From JAGLOK01 sp963675575 (GTDB lineage Bacteria; Bacillota; Clostridia; Christensenellales; UMGS416): 64,000 nt of DNA. The stretch lies in contig OY776378.1 in assembly GCA_963675575.1 (NCBI GenBank), positions 1,984,001-2,048,000 of the forward strand, given 5' to 3'. The notes beneath the pieces are model-generated. The model worked only from the letters and a program-made list of their open reading frames with translations. It did no database searches and was not told the DNA's origin. Shown here piece after piece: positions 52,127-61,582 of the stretch; position 1 is the stretch's first letter, and the number at the start of each line of letters is the position of its first letter. Both the position numbers and the translations under genes were made by a program.

Positions 52127-54367
52127 ATGTCTAAGCATCCGGAATTTTCGCTTGAAAGCAATCATGCGAAAAATATAATTTCATATATTTTTTCAGAGAT
52201 TGAAAGGCTGATTCCACTCGAACAAAAACAGCGCTTAGAACTCACAGATCTTATTTCTGCAACAGGTGGAAATTATAGTACGGATCTTTTCGTCGCATCC
52301 AAAATGCATGAGATGACACAGCGAACATTGCTGGGGTTGAACCATGCGAAAAACTTCCCCTATTTCACTAGGGTGGACTTTATCACGAAAGGAAAAGAAC
52401 AGCAAAAGCATTACATTGGTAAATGGGGCGTACTTGACCCTAAAACACGGACGCCGATAATAGTCGACTGGCGAAGTGATATAGCAAATCTTTATTATAC
52501 GCATCAGCTCGGCCCGGCTGAATATAAATCGCCTTACGGTACAATGAGCGGCGAAATGACACTAAAGAGAATGTTCTTTTTCAAAGACAGTCAGTTGGAA
52601 ACAGTCATGGAGTCCGATATCATAAGCCAGGGCGAATACTTAAACGATGTGCTTTCCGACCATGCAGACAGCAAACTCCGCGACGTTGTAACTACAATAC
52701 AGGCAGAGCAAAATGCCGTATTAAGATGTTCACCCCGAGTTCCAACAATAGTTCAAGGTGTGGCCGGAGCCGGAAAAACAACTATCGCACTTCACCGAAT
52801 CACATGGCTCTTGTACACATACCGCGAAACCATGTTGCCGTCTAACCTTATGATTATTGCTCCCAATCCGCTTTTTTTGGACTATATTTCCGCAGTTCTT
52901 CCGGACTTGGGTGTGGATTCAGCTATTCAGGAAACATTCTATGGGCTTGCAAAGAAATTATGCGGCAAAGGCATACCAAAGCTCGACGACAATTTTTCGC
53001 TTATAAATCTTCTTTCGCCAAATATTCTGAAAACTGAAAAATCCAGTATACGGCTTGCCAGCGCTTTTAAAGGCTCTCTTGTTTTCAAGCAGTGCCTGGA
53101 AAATTATATTAAAACCCTTCCAAATAAAATTTTCCCGGAATCCGATTTTATATTAGGAAACTATATGGTTGAAAAAAGACAAACTTTACTTAGAGTTTTT
53201 GAAGAAGAGCTTTCCCCTTTTCCTTTAAAGCCCAGAATCAACGAGCTTAAAAAAAGGCTTAAAGACCTCGCTGACGCAAAGCAGGCAAGACTTATAAATT
53301 ACATTGAAAGCGAAACCAGAAAAAGAGCCAATCACCTTCGTGAGCTTATAAAAAATAATGATCCGCTGAGAATGCAGAAGATGAAGGAGCTTTATTCAAA
53401 CCGTGACAAGAAAATAGAAGAAATAAATCTGAACAGAAAACATTTGGTCGAAAATTATATTAAAAAATTCAAACCTCTGCATCTGATGGATTCTTATGAA
53501 AATTTTATGTCGCAAGTTCCTCCATTTGATCTTCCCTTTTCAGTTAACACCGAAGTATGGAAAAACACGTGCCGCTATACATTAAATTTCTTTGTAAATA
53601 AACGTATTGAAAGCTTGGATATTCCCGCGCTTATTACTTTGCAAAAAGCGCTGTTCGGCCACAAAATGCGCCTGGATATTCATCACACAATACTGGATGA
53701 AGCTCAGGACTTTTCGCCCTTTATGTTTGACATCTTAAAAAGTCTTACAGTAAACGAAGCTTTTACAATTGTAGGCGACTTGGCGCAGGGCATTTATTCA
53801 TATCGAGGGGTTACAAATTGGAACGATATGAAAAGCAATGTGTTTAATAACAATGCTCAGTTTTATGAACTTGTAACTTCATACCGCAATACTATTGAAA
53901 TAATGGAGTTTGCAGAACGTGTCGCAAATCGATACGCAGACAGCACAAGGAGCAGGGCAAAGCCAGTTTTAAGGCATGGAAAAAAGCCCGAAATTATAAA
54001 CTATAAAGATAAACTTGACGATTTAGCCAAGCAAATTAGCAAAATGAAGGCTACAGGGCATAAAAGCATAGCCATTGTCGAAAAGCTGCCTAAAGATTGC
54101 AAAAACCTGCACAAAGCATTACTTCACCACATACCTAACATTACTCTGGTTAAGGATGGCGATAAGGCCTATAATGCGGGCATAATGGTTGTGCCTGCAC
54201 ATCTTTGCAAAGGTTTGGAATTTGACTGTGTGATATTGGCAAACGCCGAGAAAGAAAATTTTCCAGACGATATCATTCATGCGAATCTGCTGTATGTTGT
54301 TTTAACGCGTCCGTTACATGAGCTGATTATATTTTACTCAAACGAATTAACCCATCTAATCGCCTAA
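52127..54367 (+). CDS. helD: HelD-like RNA polymerase recycling helicase
   Basis: 746 aa, superfamily 1. Walker A is VAGAGKTTIALHR near residue 205; Walker B is LDEAQDFSPF near 525; GDLAQGIYSYRG and VVPAHLCKGLEFDCVIL are motifs III and V; VLTRPLHEL is near the end. The N-terminal 190 residues include the HelD arm. HelD frees stalled or idle RNA polymerase from DNA. The start is ATG at 52127, after AAAGGA. Its 3' end overlaps the convergent gene by 12 nt. Confidence 0.88.
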   Translation: MSKHPEFSLESNHAKNIISYIFSEIERLIPLEQKQRLELTDLISATGGNYSTDLFVASKMHEMTQRTLLGLNHAKNFPYFTRVDFITKGKEQQKHYIGKWGVLDPKTRTPIIVDWRSDIANLYYTHQLGPAEYKSPYGTMSGEMTLKRMFFFKDSQLETVMESDIISQGEYLNDVLSDHADSKLRDVVTTIQAEQNAVLRCSPRVPTIVQGVAGAGKTTIALHRITWLLYTYRETMLPSNLMIIAPNPLFLDYISAVLPDLGVDSAIQETFYGLAKKLCGKGIPKLDDNFSLINLLSPNILKTEKSSIRLASAFKGSLVFKQCLENYIKTLPNKIFPESDFILGNYMVEKRQTLLRVFEEELSPFPLKPRINELKKRLKDLADAKQARLINYIESETRKRANHLRELIKNNDPLRMQKMKELYSNRDKKIEEINLNRKHLVENYIKKFKPLHLMDSYENFMSQVPPFDLPFSVNTEVWKNTCRYTLNFFVNKRIESLDIPALITLQKALFGHKMRLDIHHTILDEAQDFSPFMFDILKSLTVNEAFTIVGDLAQGIYSYRGVTNWNDMKSNVFNNNAQFYELVTSYRNTIEIMEFAERVANRYADSTRSRAKPVLRHGKKPEIINYKDKLDDLAKQISKMKATGHKSIAIVEKLPKDCKNLHKALLHHIPNITLVKDGDKAYNAGIMVVPAHLCKGLEFDCVILANAEKENFPDDIIHANLLYVVLTRPLHELIIFYSNELTHLIA

Positions 54368-56026
54368 ACTATTGCCCAATTCATCTAATATTTCTAAAAA
54401 TCTTGATTTAGCGCAGCGGTAAAACTCATAATCTTCATCCTCATATTCAAGCTCCATTTGGCTCATAATATATTTTATTTCATCTGTAGTTTCGCTCAAA
54501 GGTTTTTCAGGGTTTTTTACATATAAAACACATATGTTCGCTTCTCCAGGCAAAGCCTCAACGCGCTCAGGCAAAGTCTCTGGCTTACAAAGTGAATGCA
54601 TAGGCTTCCTTGCGTAAACCGCCGGATAGGCTATATCAAGCTGCTCAGGCGTTATGTAAACATAATCCTCATATTCAACCTGTCCATACAAAAAATTTTG
54701 AGGTTCAAAGTCAAATTTATATCCCAACCTGGGTTCCAAATAGCTGTTTCTTTCGACATAAGCTACGGCTGCGGATAAAACGGCAATAATTAAAATTACT
54801 GACAAAATCGCATTATTTACAGACTTGGTTTTTTTTTCGTTCAAATGCGCAACAGATAAAATTATTTTAGACAATAAAATCGGGCACACAGCCAAAGGCA
54901 AAATCACAAGCGGAAAAATAAATCTTAGCATCGGAAAATCATGATAGAACGCATGCTCGGATAGGACAGCAGTAACCATCACCATTGGAAGAAGTGTTAT
55001 CATCCCCCAACCAATAACTTTTCCGATCGACTTATCTCGCTTATTTAATAAAACACCAACAATGCTCATTAAACCAAACAGCAAAGATGTCGCTGTCAAT
55101 AACAGCAAAAGCTTAATTCCCATAAACGAAAGCAACCAATATCCAATCTTTTTTATCCACAATATATCAATATTAAAAGATGCACGCTGGGTATATCTGC
55201 TTAAAAACGATTCAACACCTCCAGCCGCCGCCAAAAGATACAAAGCAAACAAGAGTATTGCCAAAAGCATGGGCCATACATATGTCAATGTTCCTATTAC
55301 AAAATTTTTAAAAGATTTATATCGCCCTCTTGCAATCCTTACAGACCATATTATAAATATCATGAAATAACATACAAAATCGGTAAACGCCGCTGCAAAT
55401 ATAAAAAACGCCTGTATCCAATATAGTGCTTTTTTTGTTTTCCCCTGCGCGTCTTCCAAAAGTATTTCCGTCAAAATCAATGCCGCCATAGGCACAAATG
55501 CAGCCATATCACTGAAATATTCAAACTGCATATAGTAATAGAGCCCCGGAACAAATATTGTTATCACACCGCCAAAAACCCCGATTAACGCTGATATATA
55601 TTCGTTTGCAAATTTCGTTTTTTTGTATATGAAAAATATTATCAAAGAAATCAACAAGGCCAACAAATAATGATTAAAAAGGTTCCATGCCTGCACAAGC
55701 GACACTGTGCCTTCATTCCCTGTTATCAAGCATAAGATATAAGGGAAAACCATAAATCCCGGTGGATATGAAGTGTAAAGCTGCGCGCCGCCCGGTGTTT
55801 CAATGCTGGATGGTGCCATATACATTTTGCCTTTGACGTTAAAAAGTCCGCTGTCAATCCAATTGTATAAAAAAGTGGAAGTGTCAAAAGTCAGTCGGCA
55901 ATCATTGGCCATAAGGTCTCCCAAATTGGGGAGTCTCTCGATTAAAGCCAACCCGAAAATAATACTTGCAATAAGCAACATACCAAAAACTATTATTAAA
56001 TTTCTTCTGTTTCTGCTAAGATTCAT
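54356..56026 (-). CDS. GT39-like polytopic membrane protein
   Basis: 556 aa with about 11 membrane helices and a soluble C-terminal part of about 130 residues. After the first helix, an extracytoplasmic acidic loop with DLMANDCRLTFDTS and TSYPPGFMVFPY resembles the Asp-containing first loop of mannosyltransferase-type (GT39/GT83) C-type glycosyltransferases using lipid-linked sugars. No close family is certain. It stands alone, facing helD. Confidence 0.55.
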   Translation of the reverse strand: MNLSRNRRNLIIVFGMLLIASIIFGLALIERLPNLGDLMANDCRLTFDTSTFLYNWIDSGLFNVKGKMYMAPSSIETPGGAQLYTSYPPGFMVFPYILCLITGNEGTVSLVQAWNLFNHYLLALLISLIIFFIYKKTKFANEYISALIGVFGGVITIFVPGLYYYMQFEYFSDMAAFVPMAALILTEILLEDAQGKTKKALYWIQAFFIFAAAFTDFVCYFMIFIIWSVRIARGRYKSFKNFVIGTLTYVWPMLLAILLFALYLLAAAGGVESFLSRYTQRASFNIDILWIKKIGYWLLSFMGIKLLLLLTATSLLFGLMSIVGVLLNKRDKSIGKVIGWGMITLLPMVMVTAVLSEHAFYHDFPMLRFIFPLVILPLAVCPILLSKIILSVAHLNEKKTKSVNNAILSVILIIAVLSAAVAYVERNSYLEPRLGYKFDFEPQNFLYGQVEYEDYVYITPEQLDIAYPAVYARKPMHSLCKPETLPERVEALPGEANICVLYVKNPEKPLSETTDEIKYIMSQMELEYEDEDYEFYRCAKSRFLEILDELGNSLGD

Positions 56027-56123
56027 AATGCTTTTCTTTAGCCTACCTCTTCTTTTTTAATATAATTTAAAGATATTATAACATATATTGTTTCTGTTTC
56101 CATTTATAATAGTTTTGTATAAA

Positions 56124-56155
56124 AAAGCATTGGCGAAAAACTTCACCAATGCTTT
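56124..56155 (-). terminator. Terminator after fprA
   Basis: AAAGCATTGG / CCAATGCTTT stem with a T-run on the minus strand, about 40 nt after the fprA stop. Confidence 0.88.
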
Positions 56156-56193
56156 GAAATACAAATATTATTTCCTAAGAATCTACTTATTTG

Positions 56194-57375
56194 TTATTTT
56201 ATTGTTTCTATAAACCCTTTGATGTATTCTCTGGCTTCTTCAATCTGCTCTTCAGATGGCTTTAACCTTACGCGGAAAGGATCTATAATCTTAAATCCCA
56301 ACTGTTTAAGCCTTACTGTAATATTAATAGATGACTCGCCTGACCATCCATAGCTTCCAAAAGCGCAAGCAGGCTTGTCGCGGTACGCTACGGCGCTAAT
56401 CCTGGACAAAACATCCCAAATCGGCGGCAAAGCATCACGCGTAAAAGTCGGAGAACCAAAAAGCAGAGCGTCGGCTTTATCAATAGCTTTCAATATTTCC
56501 GCTACCGGCACATTTTGCACATCAAACGAGGCCACTTCAAAACCTGCGTTTCTAAGCTCTTCTTCAAATGTCACAGCCAAGGCGCGTGTATATCCATAAG
56601 CTGAAGCATAAGTGATAACAGCTTTCCGAGGATTATTTTTTACTCCCACATCTTTAATCCACTCTTTGTAATGGTTAATGATTCCTTCGGGGTTTTTAAT
56701 GATTGGTCCATGAGCCGGACAAAGCATATCAATCTCAAAATTTTCGATTTTATCTAGCATAGGCTGCACATAGGTCCGATAAGGATCCATGATTACATGA
56801 TAATAATAATCCTGTGCTTCCGAAAGCCCGCTTTCAAAGTCATCAAAAATGGTGTTTTCATTATAATAATGACATCCGAACACATCGCTTGTGATTAAAA
56901 GCTTATCCTGCTTCACATATGTGAACATCGTGTCCGGCCAATGAAGAAATGGAGCCATCACGAATTCAAGTTCTATGTTTCCCAGGCTTATAGTGTCGTT
57001 ATCTTTGACAACTTTAATATCCAATTCCTTATTTAAAATATTGGGAAGCAGATTGCTTGTAGCCTGCGAGCCAATAATTTGTGCATTAGGGCAAAGCTCT
57101 AAGAAAAGACCCAAAGACCCGCTGTGATCAGGTTCGCAATGGGAAATCACAATATAGTCAATGGTGCTGACATCAATAATTTCTTTCAGGTTTCTGACAT
57201 GGTCTTTGTGAAATTTTTCTTTCACCATTTCAACCAATGCTGTTTTTTTACTGCCTTTTATTAGATAAGAATTATATGTAGTTCCGCTCTCTGTAGCCAT
57301 AACTACGTCAAAGACCCTAAGATTAGGGTCGCTGACGCCAACCGAAAAAACATTTTCAGTTAATTTTGTTGTCAT
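56194..57375 (-). CDS. fprA: A-type flavodiiron protein (O2/NO reductase)
   Basis: 393 aa. The N-terminal beta-lactamase-like domain has the diiron ligands in ISHCEPDHSGS, the Asp in LLITSDVFGCH and the His in LCPAHGPII. The C-terminal flavodoxin domain starts near 250 (AVITYASAYGYTRALA), with FGSPTFTRDA and FGSYGWSGE for FMN. It reduces O2 to water or NO to N2O, and so protects anaerobes. The upstream rubredoxin gene overlaps its start by 4 nt. Confidence 0.96.
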   Translation of the reverse strand: MTTKLTENVFSVGVSDPNLRVFDVVMATESGTTYNSYLIKGSKKTALVEMVKEKFHKDHVRNLKEIIDVSTIDYIVISHCEPDHSGSLGLFLELCPNAQIIGSQATSNLLPNILNKELDIKVVKDNDTISLGNIELEFVMAPFLHWPDTMFTYVKQDKLLITSDVFGCHYYNENTIFDDFESGLSEAQDYYYHVIMDPYRTYVQPMLDKIENFEIDMLCPAHGPIIKNPEGIINHYKEWIKDVGVKNNPRKAVITYASAYGYTRALAVTFEEELRNAGFEVASFDVQNVPVAEILKAIDKADALLFGSPTFTRDALPPIWDVLSRISAVAYRDKPACAFGSYGWSGESSINITVRLKQLGFKIIDPFRVRLKPSEEQIEEAREYIKGFIETIK

Positions 57376-57509
57376 TCTACTTCCTCAAAAGCATCTTTGT
57401 TTGCTCCGCAAACGGGGCATTCATAGTCCTCCGGAAGGTCAGCAAATAGTATGCCTTCGGCTTCTTCGTCATAAATGTATCCGCATACTGTGCATTCGAA
57501 TTTTTTCAT
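57372..57509 (-). CDS. Rubredoxin
   Basis: A short gene of 45 codons: MKKFECTVCGYIYDEEAEG, then DLPEDYECPVCGANKDAFEEVE. Both CxxCG knuckles that bind one iron are complete. It is slightly shorter than the usual 52-55 aa because the loop between the knuckles is trimmed. It starts after an AAGGAGT-type site and its stop overlaps the fprA ATG by 4 nt. It is the likely electron donor to FprA. Confidence 0.93.
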   Translation of the reverse strand: MKKFECTVCGYIYDEEAEGILFADLPEDYECPVCGANKDAFEEVE

Positions 57510-57557
57510 TTTTTTACTCCTTAAATGTTATTATTAAAACTCAATGTTTAAGGTGAA

Positions 57558-57767
57558 CTATTTGACTGCGTTTGCTTCAATAAAGTCATTTAGTGCATCA
57601 ATCAAAGCATCGCAGTTTGCTCCGTGGGCCATACACGCCTGCTCAATTGACTCGTTTTGTGACATAGGGCAACCGATGCAATGCATGCCATGCTCCATAA
57701 AGACAGATGCTGCTCTCATATCTTGAAGCAATACTTCGCTTATTTTCATTTCTTTTGTTATTGACAT
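57558..57767 (-). CDS. DUF1858 disulfide-redox protein
   Basis: 69 aa. The family core is VFMEHGMHCIGCPMSQNESIEQACMAHGANCDALI with the CxxC pair CIGC. DUF1858 proteins are small and associated with hybrid-cluster and other redox enzymes in anaerobes. It is the first gene of the rubredoxin-fprA group, 48 nt ahead of the rubredoxin gene, so a role in oxygen or NO defence is likely. Confidence 0.88.
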   Translation of the reverse strand: MSITKEMKISEVLLQDMRAASVFMEHGMHCIGCPMSQNESIEQACMAHGANCDALIDALNDFIEANAVK

Positions 57768-57800
57768 ATTTTTTTTAACTCCTTTAGTTTATATTCTTAT

Positions 57801-57828
57801 GTTATATTAAATGACGCTTTGTTGTCAA
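57801..57828 (-). promoter_or_regulatory. Promoter of the DUF1858-rubredoxin-fprA group
   Basis: TTGACA and TATAAC with 16 nt between on the minus strand; the DUF1858 start lies about 34 nt after the -10. Confidence 0.7.
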
Positions 57829-57841
57829 TTAAAATCTAGTA

Positions 57842-58348
57842 TTAAAAATACTGCACTTTGCGTTCATCATATTGCGTTCTAGGCTCTTTTTCTTCATCGG
57901 GATATCCTAAAATCAACACTGCCAAAGGGACGATGTTTTTGGGCAATCCCAAATACTCAGATACTCCCTTTACCCTTTCCTCAATTGGATATACTCCAAG
58001 CCACACAGTTCCAAGACCTAGATCCGGTGCCGCGTTCAAAATATTTTCCAAAGCGGCGGTACAGTCCTGCACCCAATATTTCTCTATCACGTCAGATTTT
58101 TCACCTTCCATGTTTCCGCATACTACTATAGCGCATGGTGGATTTTGTTTTCCGTTTGGAATAGAATCCATAAGCCCTTGCAGCTTATCCTTGCTTTCAA
58201 CCACGCAAAAATGCCACGGCTGTGTGTTCACTCCTGATGGTGCGGCCATCGCCACCTTCATCAGCGTTTCGATTTTTTCCCTTTCAACGGGCATATCTTT
58301 GTACTTTCTTATTGACCGCCTATTGTAAGCGCTTTCTATTGCATTCAT
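57842..58348 (-). CDS. Nitroreductase-family flavoprotein
   Basis: 168 aa. The FMN-binding YNRRSIRKYKDMPVE start, the APSGVNTQPWHFCVVES block and the GLGTVWLGVYP motif match the nitroreductase fold. This short form is common in Clostridia and may reduce quinones or nitro compounds. It ends just before the next promoter, so it is a separate unit. An extended -10 TGATATAAT lies upstream, and GAGGAGA precedes the ATG. Confidence 0.85.
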   Translation of the reverse strand: MNAIESAYNRRSIRKYKDMPVEREKIETLMKVAMAAPSGVNTQPWHFCVVESKDKLQGLMDSIPNGKQNPPCAIVVCGNMEGEKSDVIEKYWVQDCTAALENILNAAPDLGLGTVWLGVYPIEERVKGVSEYLGLPKNIVPLAVLILGYPDEEKEPRTQYDERKVQYF

Positions 58349-58505
58349 AGAGTATCTCCTCTTTTTATATCTTATGTTTATATATTATATCATTTTAGTA
58401 GGAATTAAAAGAGTTTTTTGCATTAATTTATGAAGAATTTATTAATTTTGTATTCACTAAAATTGAACTAGATTTAAATTTACTACAATGAATTGAAAAG
58501 AATTC

Positions 58506-59087
58506 CTACAGAACTTCATCAAGCCTTGCCAAAAGCTCATTTTTACCATACTTTTTAAGCGTAGAAAACATTATCGTCGGCGTCCTGAATGTCATTCCCA
58601 GCTTATCGGAAAGCTGACTTGCTATAGGTTTGCACTTGGATTTTGCTATTTTATCGCACTTGGTGGCGATAATAGTGCAGGGTATAGCGGCGCTTTGTAT
58701 CCAAAGAGACATTTGATAGTCAAATTCGTTAGGCTCGCGGCGAATATCCATAAGCAAGAAAATATGTTTTAAGTTTTCGGAGGCATTAAAATACTCTTCC
58801 ATCATTGAAGACCACCGCTCCTGTTCCGTTTTGGATACTTTCGCGTAACCGTAGCCCGGCAAATCCACAAGATAAAATTTCTCGTTGATTTTAAACAAGT
58901 TAATAAGCCGCGTTTTTCCTGGAGAGGAAGAAACCTTCGCAAGCTTAGAACTGTTGCAAAGAAAATTCAGCAGTGAAGATTTTCCGACATTCGATCTGCC
59001 TACAATCGCGATTTGCGGTATATTTTCAATCTTTGCCGTGCTGTAGTCTGCTATGCTTTTTATAAATTCAGCTTTCTTTATCTGCAT
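58506..59087 (-). CDS. engB: Ribosome biogenesis GTPase YsxC/EngB
   Basis: 193 aa, a single GTPase domain. The P-loop is VGRSNVGKSSLLN; G2/G3 give SSPGKTRLINLF and LVDLPGYGYAKV; G4 is TKCDK. It helps assemble the 50S subunit and is essential in many bacteria. It overlaps the lon end by 20 nt; lon-engB is the usual Firmicutes order. Confidence 0.96.
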   Translation of the reverse strand: MQIKKAEFIKSIADYSTAKIENIPQIAIVGRSNVGKSSLLNFLCNSSKLAKVSSSPGKTRLINLFKINEKFYLVDLPGYGYAKVSKTEQERWSSMMEEYFNASENLKHIFLLMDIRREPNEFDYQMSLWIQSAAIPCTIIATKCDKIAKSKCKPIASQLSDKLGMTFRTPTIMFSTLKKYGKNELLARLDEVL

Positions 59088-61398
59088 CTTCTTTAACCAA
59101 CGCTATTTCCAAAACCTCATCTAAACTTTTGCAGGTTTTTATTTCAATTTTCTTCAGCACAAACTCAGGAATCTCTGATATATCCTTGGCGTTCTCATGA
59201 GGAATTATAACTGTTTCAACTCCAGCCCTGTGCGCAGCAAGCACCTTTTCCTTCAAGCCACCGATAGGCAATACCCGACCACGCAGGGTAATCTCTCCGG
59301 TCATCGCCACTTTACCAGATACTTTTTTACCATTTAAGGCAGATATCATTGCTGTTGCCATTGTTATTCCCGCAGAAGGGCCATCTTTGGGAATCGCACC
59401 TTCGGGTATATGTATGTGCAAATCTTTTTCTTTGTAAAACTCACAGCTTATTCCAAACTTATCAGCATTAGAGCGTATATAGCTAAATGCTGCCATCGCG
59501 GACTCCTTCATAACGTCACCTAGCTGACCGGTAAGCTCAAGCTTGCCTGTCCCGGGCATCACGTTGACTTCGATGTTAAGAGTAACTCCGCCAACTGCTG
59601 TCCACGCAAGGCCTGTCGCAACCCCAACAATGTCTTTAAGCTCTGCTTCGCCCGATCTGTATTTTGCAACGCCAAGAAGCTTTTCAAGGCTTTTTCTACT
59701 GACTTTTATCGTCTCTTTTTGCGTATCGATTATTTCTTTTGCGCACTTTCTGCAAAGATTTGCGATTTCCCGTTCGAGATTACGTACTCCCGCCTCTCTT
59801 GTATAAAGAGCTATTATGTCAACCAGAGTATTATCGGATACAACTATCATTCCTTCTTTAAGCCCATGCTTTTCCATCTGCTTGGGAAGAAGATACTTCT
59901 TTGCTATATGCATTTTTTCTTCCTGAGTGTATCCCGAAAGATATATCACTTCCATGCGATCCAAAAGAGCAGGTGGAATAGTGGTCAAGCTGTTTGCCGT
60001 GGCCAAAAACATAATCTTGGAAATGTCAAACGGTATCTCAAGATAGTGATCAGTAAACGTATGATTTTGCTCGGAATCCAATACTTCAAGCATCGCCGAA
60101 GCGGGATCTCCCCTAAAATCATTGCTCATCTTGTCTATCTCGTCAAAAAGAAATACCGGATTATTTGTGCCAACCTGCTTTATATTGTTTATTATCCGCC
60201 CCGGAATAGCTCCAACATATGTGCGCCTGTGTCCGCGGATTTCTGCCTCGTCTCGCACTCCGCCAAGAGACATTCTGGTGAACTTACGCCCAATTGCGCG
60301 GGCAATTGAACGTGCGATAGAAGTTTTTCCAACACCCGGAGGGCCGACAAAACAAAGTATAGGTCCTTTAAGATTATTAGTCATTGAACATACGGCAAGA
60401 TACTCAATTATACGTTCTTTTACTTTTTGCAAGCCATAATGATCTTCATCAAGTATCTTTCTGGCATTGTCCAAATCCAGATTATCCACGGTTTCATCAA
60501 GCCACGGAAGGTCTACAATCCACTCAATCCAAGTGCGCAAAACCGCTGTTTCAGGTGAACCCTGTGACAACCTTTTTAGACGGCTGAGCTCTTTCATCAC
60601 CTTTTTTTCAACGTCTTCTTCCAAAGGTAGCTCTTCAATCTTCCTTTTAAATTCTTCAAATTCATTTTCGTCATCGCCGCCAAGCTCAGTCTGAATTGCT
60701 CTCATCTGCTCATTGAGGTAATGCTCTTTTTGCATTTTATCTATTTGATTTTTAACTCTGGAATTAATCTGCTGCTCAATTTTTTGTATCTCAATTTCAC
60801 GATCAAGAAAAGCCATCGTGTTCTCTGCTCTTAACGTAGAATCAAAAAGCTCCAGTATTTTTTGTTTGTCTTCTTGTTTATAAATAGCGTTTGACGCTAT
60901 TATATCGGCAACTTCGCCAATATCGGTCAATACTGATACCGAGCGCAAAATCTCAGACGAAATCCTGCTAGAAAGCTTACCAAATTCTTCAAATCTATCT
61001 ATTAAACCGCGAAGTAACGCTTCCTGCTCTGTGGAAAGTCCACCGTGTTCTTCAATTTCTTCGCTATATTCGACACCAACTTCAAAATATGGCTGTTTTT
61101 TAAAATGCGATAAAATCCTTGCCCTCTTTTGACCCTCAACCAATACGCGAACAGTGTCGGCAGGCAGCTTTAGCATCTGTTTCACATATACTATTGTACC
61201 TACCTCATAAAGGTCGGTTATCTCCGGATCTTCGACATTAGAGTCTTTTTGAGTAACCACGAACATGCGCTGATCCTTTTCCATGGCTTTTTCAAGCGCT
61301 TTAAGTGAAATTTCTCGGCCAATATCGAAATTTATTGTCATATTCGGAAATACCGTAAGCCCGCGGACTGCAAGTAAAGGCAATTTTTCGGTAGTCAT
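59068..61398 (-). CDS. lon: ATP-dependent protease La (Lon)
   Basis: 776 aa. The N-terminal substrate-binding domain (LPLLAVRGLTVFPN) is followed by a coiled region. The AAA+ module has Walker A GPPGVGKTSIARSI near residue 350 and Walker B FLFDEIDKM. The C-terminal protease domain has the catalytic Ser in PKDGPSAGITMAT and Lys in GGLKEKVLAAHRAG. The promoter region has an unusual palindrome. It lies after clpX and before engB. Confidence 0.97.
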   Translation of the reverse strand: MTTEKLPLLAVRGLTVFPNMTINFDIGREISLKALEKAMEKDQRMFVVTQKDSNVEDPEITDLYEVGTIVYVKQMLKLPADTVRVLVEGQKRARILSHFKKQPYFEVGVEYSEEIEEHGGLSTEQEALLRGLIDRFEEFGKLSSRISSEILRSVSVLTDIGEVADIIASNAIYKQEDKQKILELFDSTLRAENTMAFLDREIEIQKIEQQINSRVKNQIDKMQKEHYLNEQMRAIQTELGGDDENEFEEFKRKIEELPLEEDVEKKVMKELSRLKRLSQGSPETAVLRTWIEWIVDLPWLDETVDNLDLDNARKILDEDHYGLQKVKERIIEYLAVCSMTNNLKGPILCFVGPPGVGKTSIARSIARAIGRKFTRMSLGGVRDEAEIRGHRRTYVGAIPGRIINNIKQVGTNNPVFLFDEIDKMSNDFRGDPASAMLEVLDSEQNHTFTDHYLEIPFDISKIMFLATANSLTTIPPALLDRMEVIYLSGYTQEEKMHIAKKYLLPKQMEKHGLKEGMIVVSDNTLVDIIALYTREAGVRNLEREIANLCRKCAKEIIDTQKETIKVSRKSLEKLLGVAKYRSGEAELKDIVGVATGLAWTAVGGVTLNIEVNVMPGTGKLELTGQLGDVMKESAMAAFSYIRSNADKFGISCEFYKEKDLHIHIPEGAIPKDGPSAGITMATAMISALNGKKVSGKVAMTGEITLRGRVLPIGGLKEKVLAAHRAGVETVIIPHENAKDISEIPEFVLKKIEIKTCKSLDEVLEIALVKEDADKES

Positions 61399-61418
61399 AT
61401 TTTATCTCCTTAAAAAAT

Positions 61419-61468
61419 ATTATAACCCGGCAAACTTTTTATGCAAGCAACAAATTGCTTGCATAAAA
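61419..61468 (-). promoter_or_regulatory. lon promoter with overlapping palindromic operator
   Basis: On the minus strand the -35 is TTGCAT and the -10 TATAAT, 16 nt apart, and the -10 ends about 20 nt before the start codon. A perfect 14-bp inverted repeat (TTTTATGCAAGCAA, loop CAAA, 61437-61468) covers the -35 box and extends upstream of it. No T-run follows on either strand, so it is more like a repressor site than a terminator. It does not match the CIRCE or CtsR consensus. Confidence 0.65.
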
Positions 61469-61553
61469 TATCTACTAGGCAATAATATCCCCAGCTTTTT
61501 TTATATATTAATCGTCTTCCCCAAACACCAACTGAATTATCGCAGTTATTTCC

Positions 61554-61580
61554 AAAAACGCTCCGTAAAGAGCGTTTTTT
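61554..61580 (-). terminator. Terminator after clpX
   Basis: AAAACGCTC / GAGCGTTTT stem with a 6-nt loop right after the clpX stop codon, followed by TTTTT on the minus strand. Confidence 0.88.
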
Positions 61581-61582
61581 GA

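Noticed and set aside
61437..61468. lon palindrome as CIRCE or CtsR box
   Set aside because: It lacks the TTAGCACTC/GAGTGCTAA arms of CIRCE and the direct GGTCAAA heptads of CtsR.
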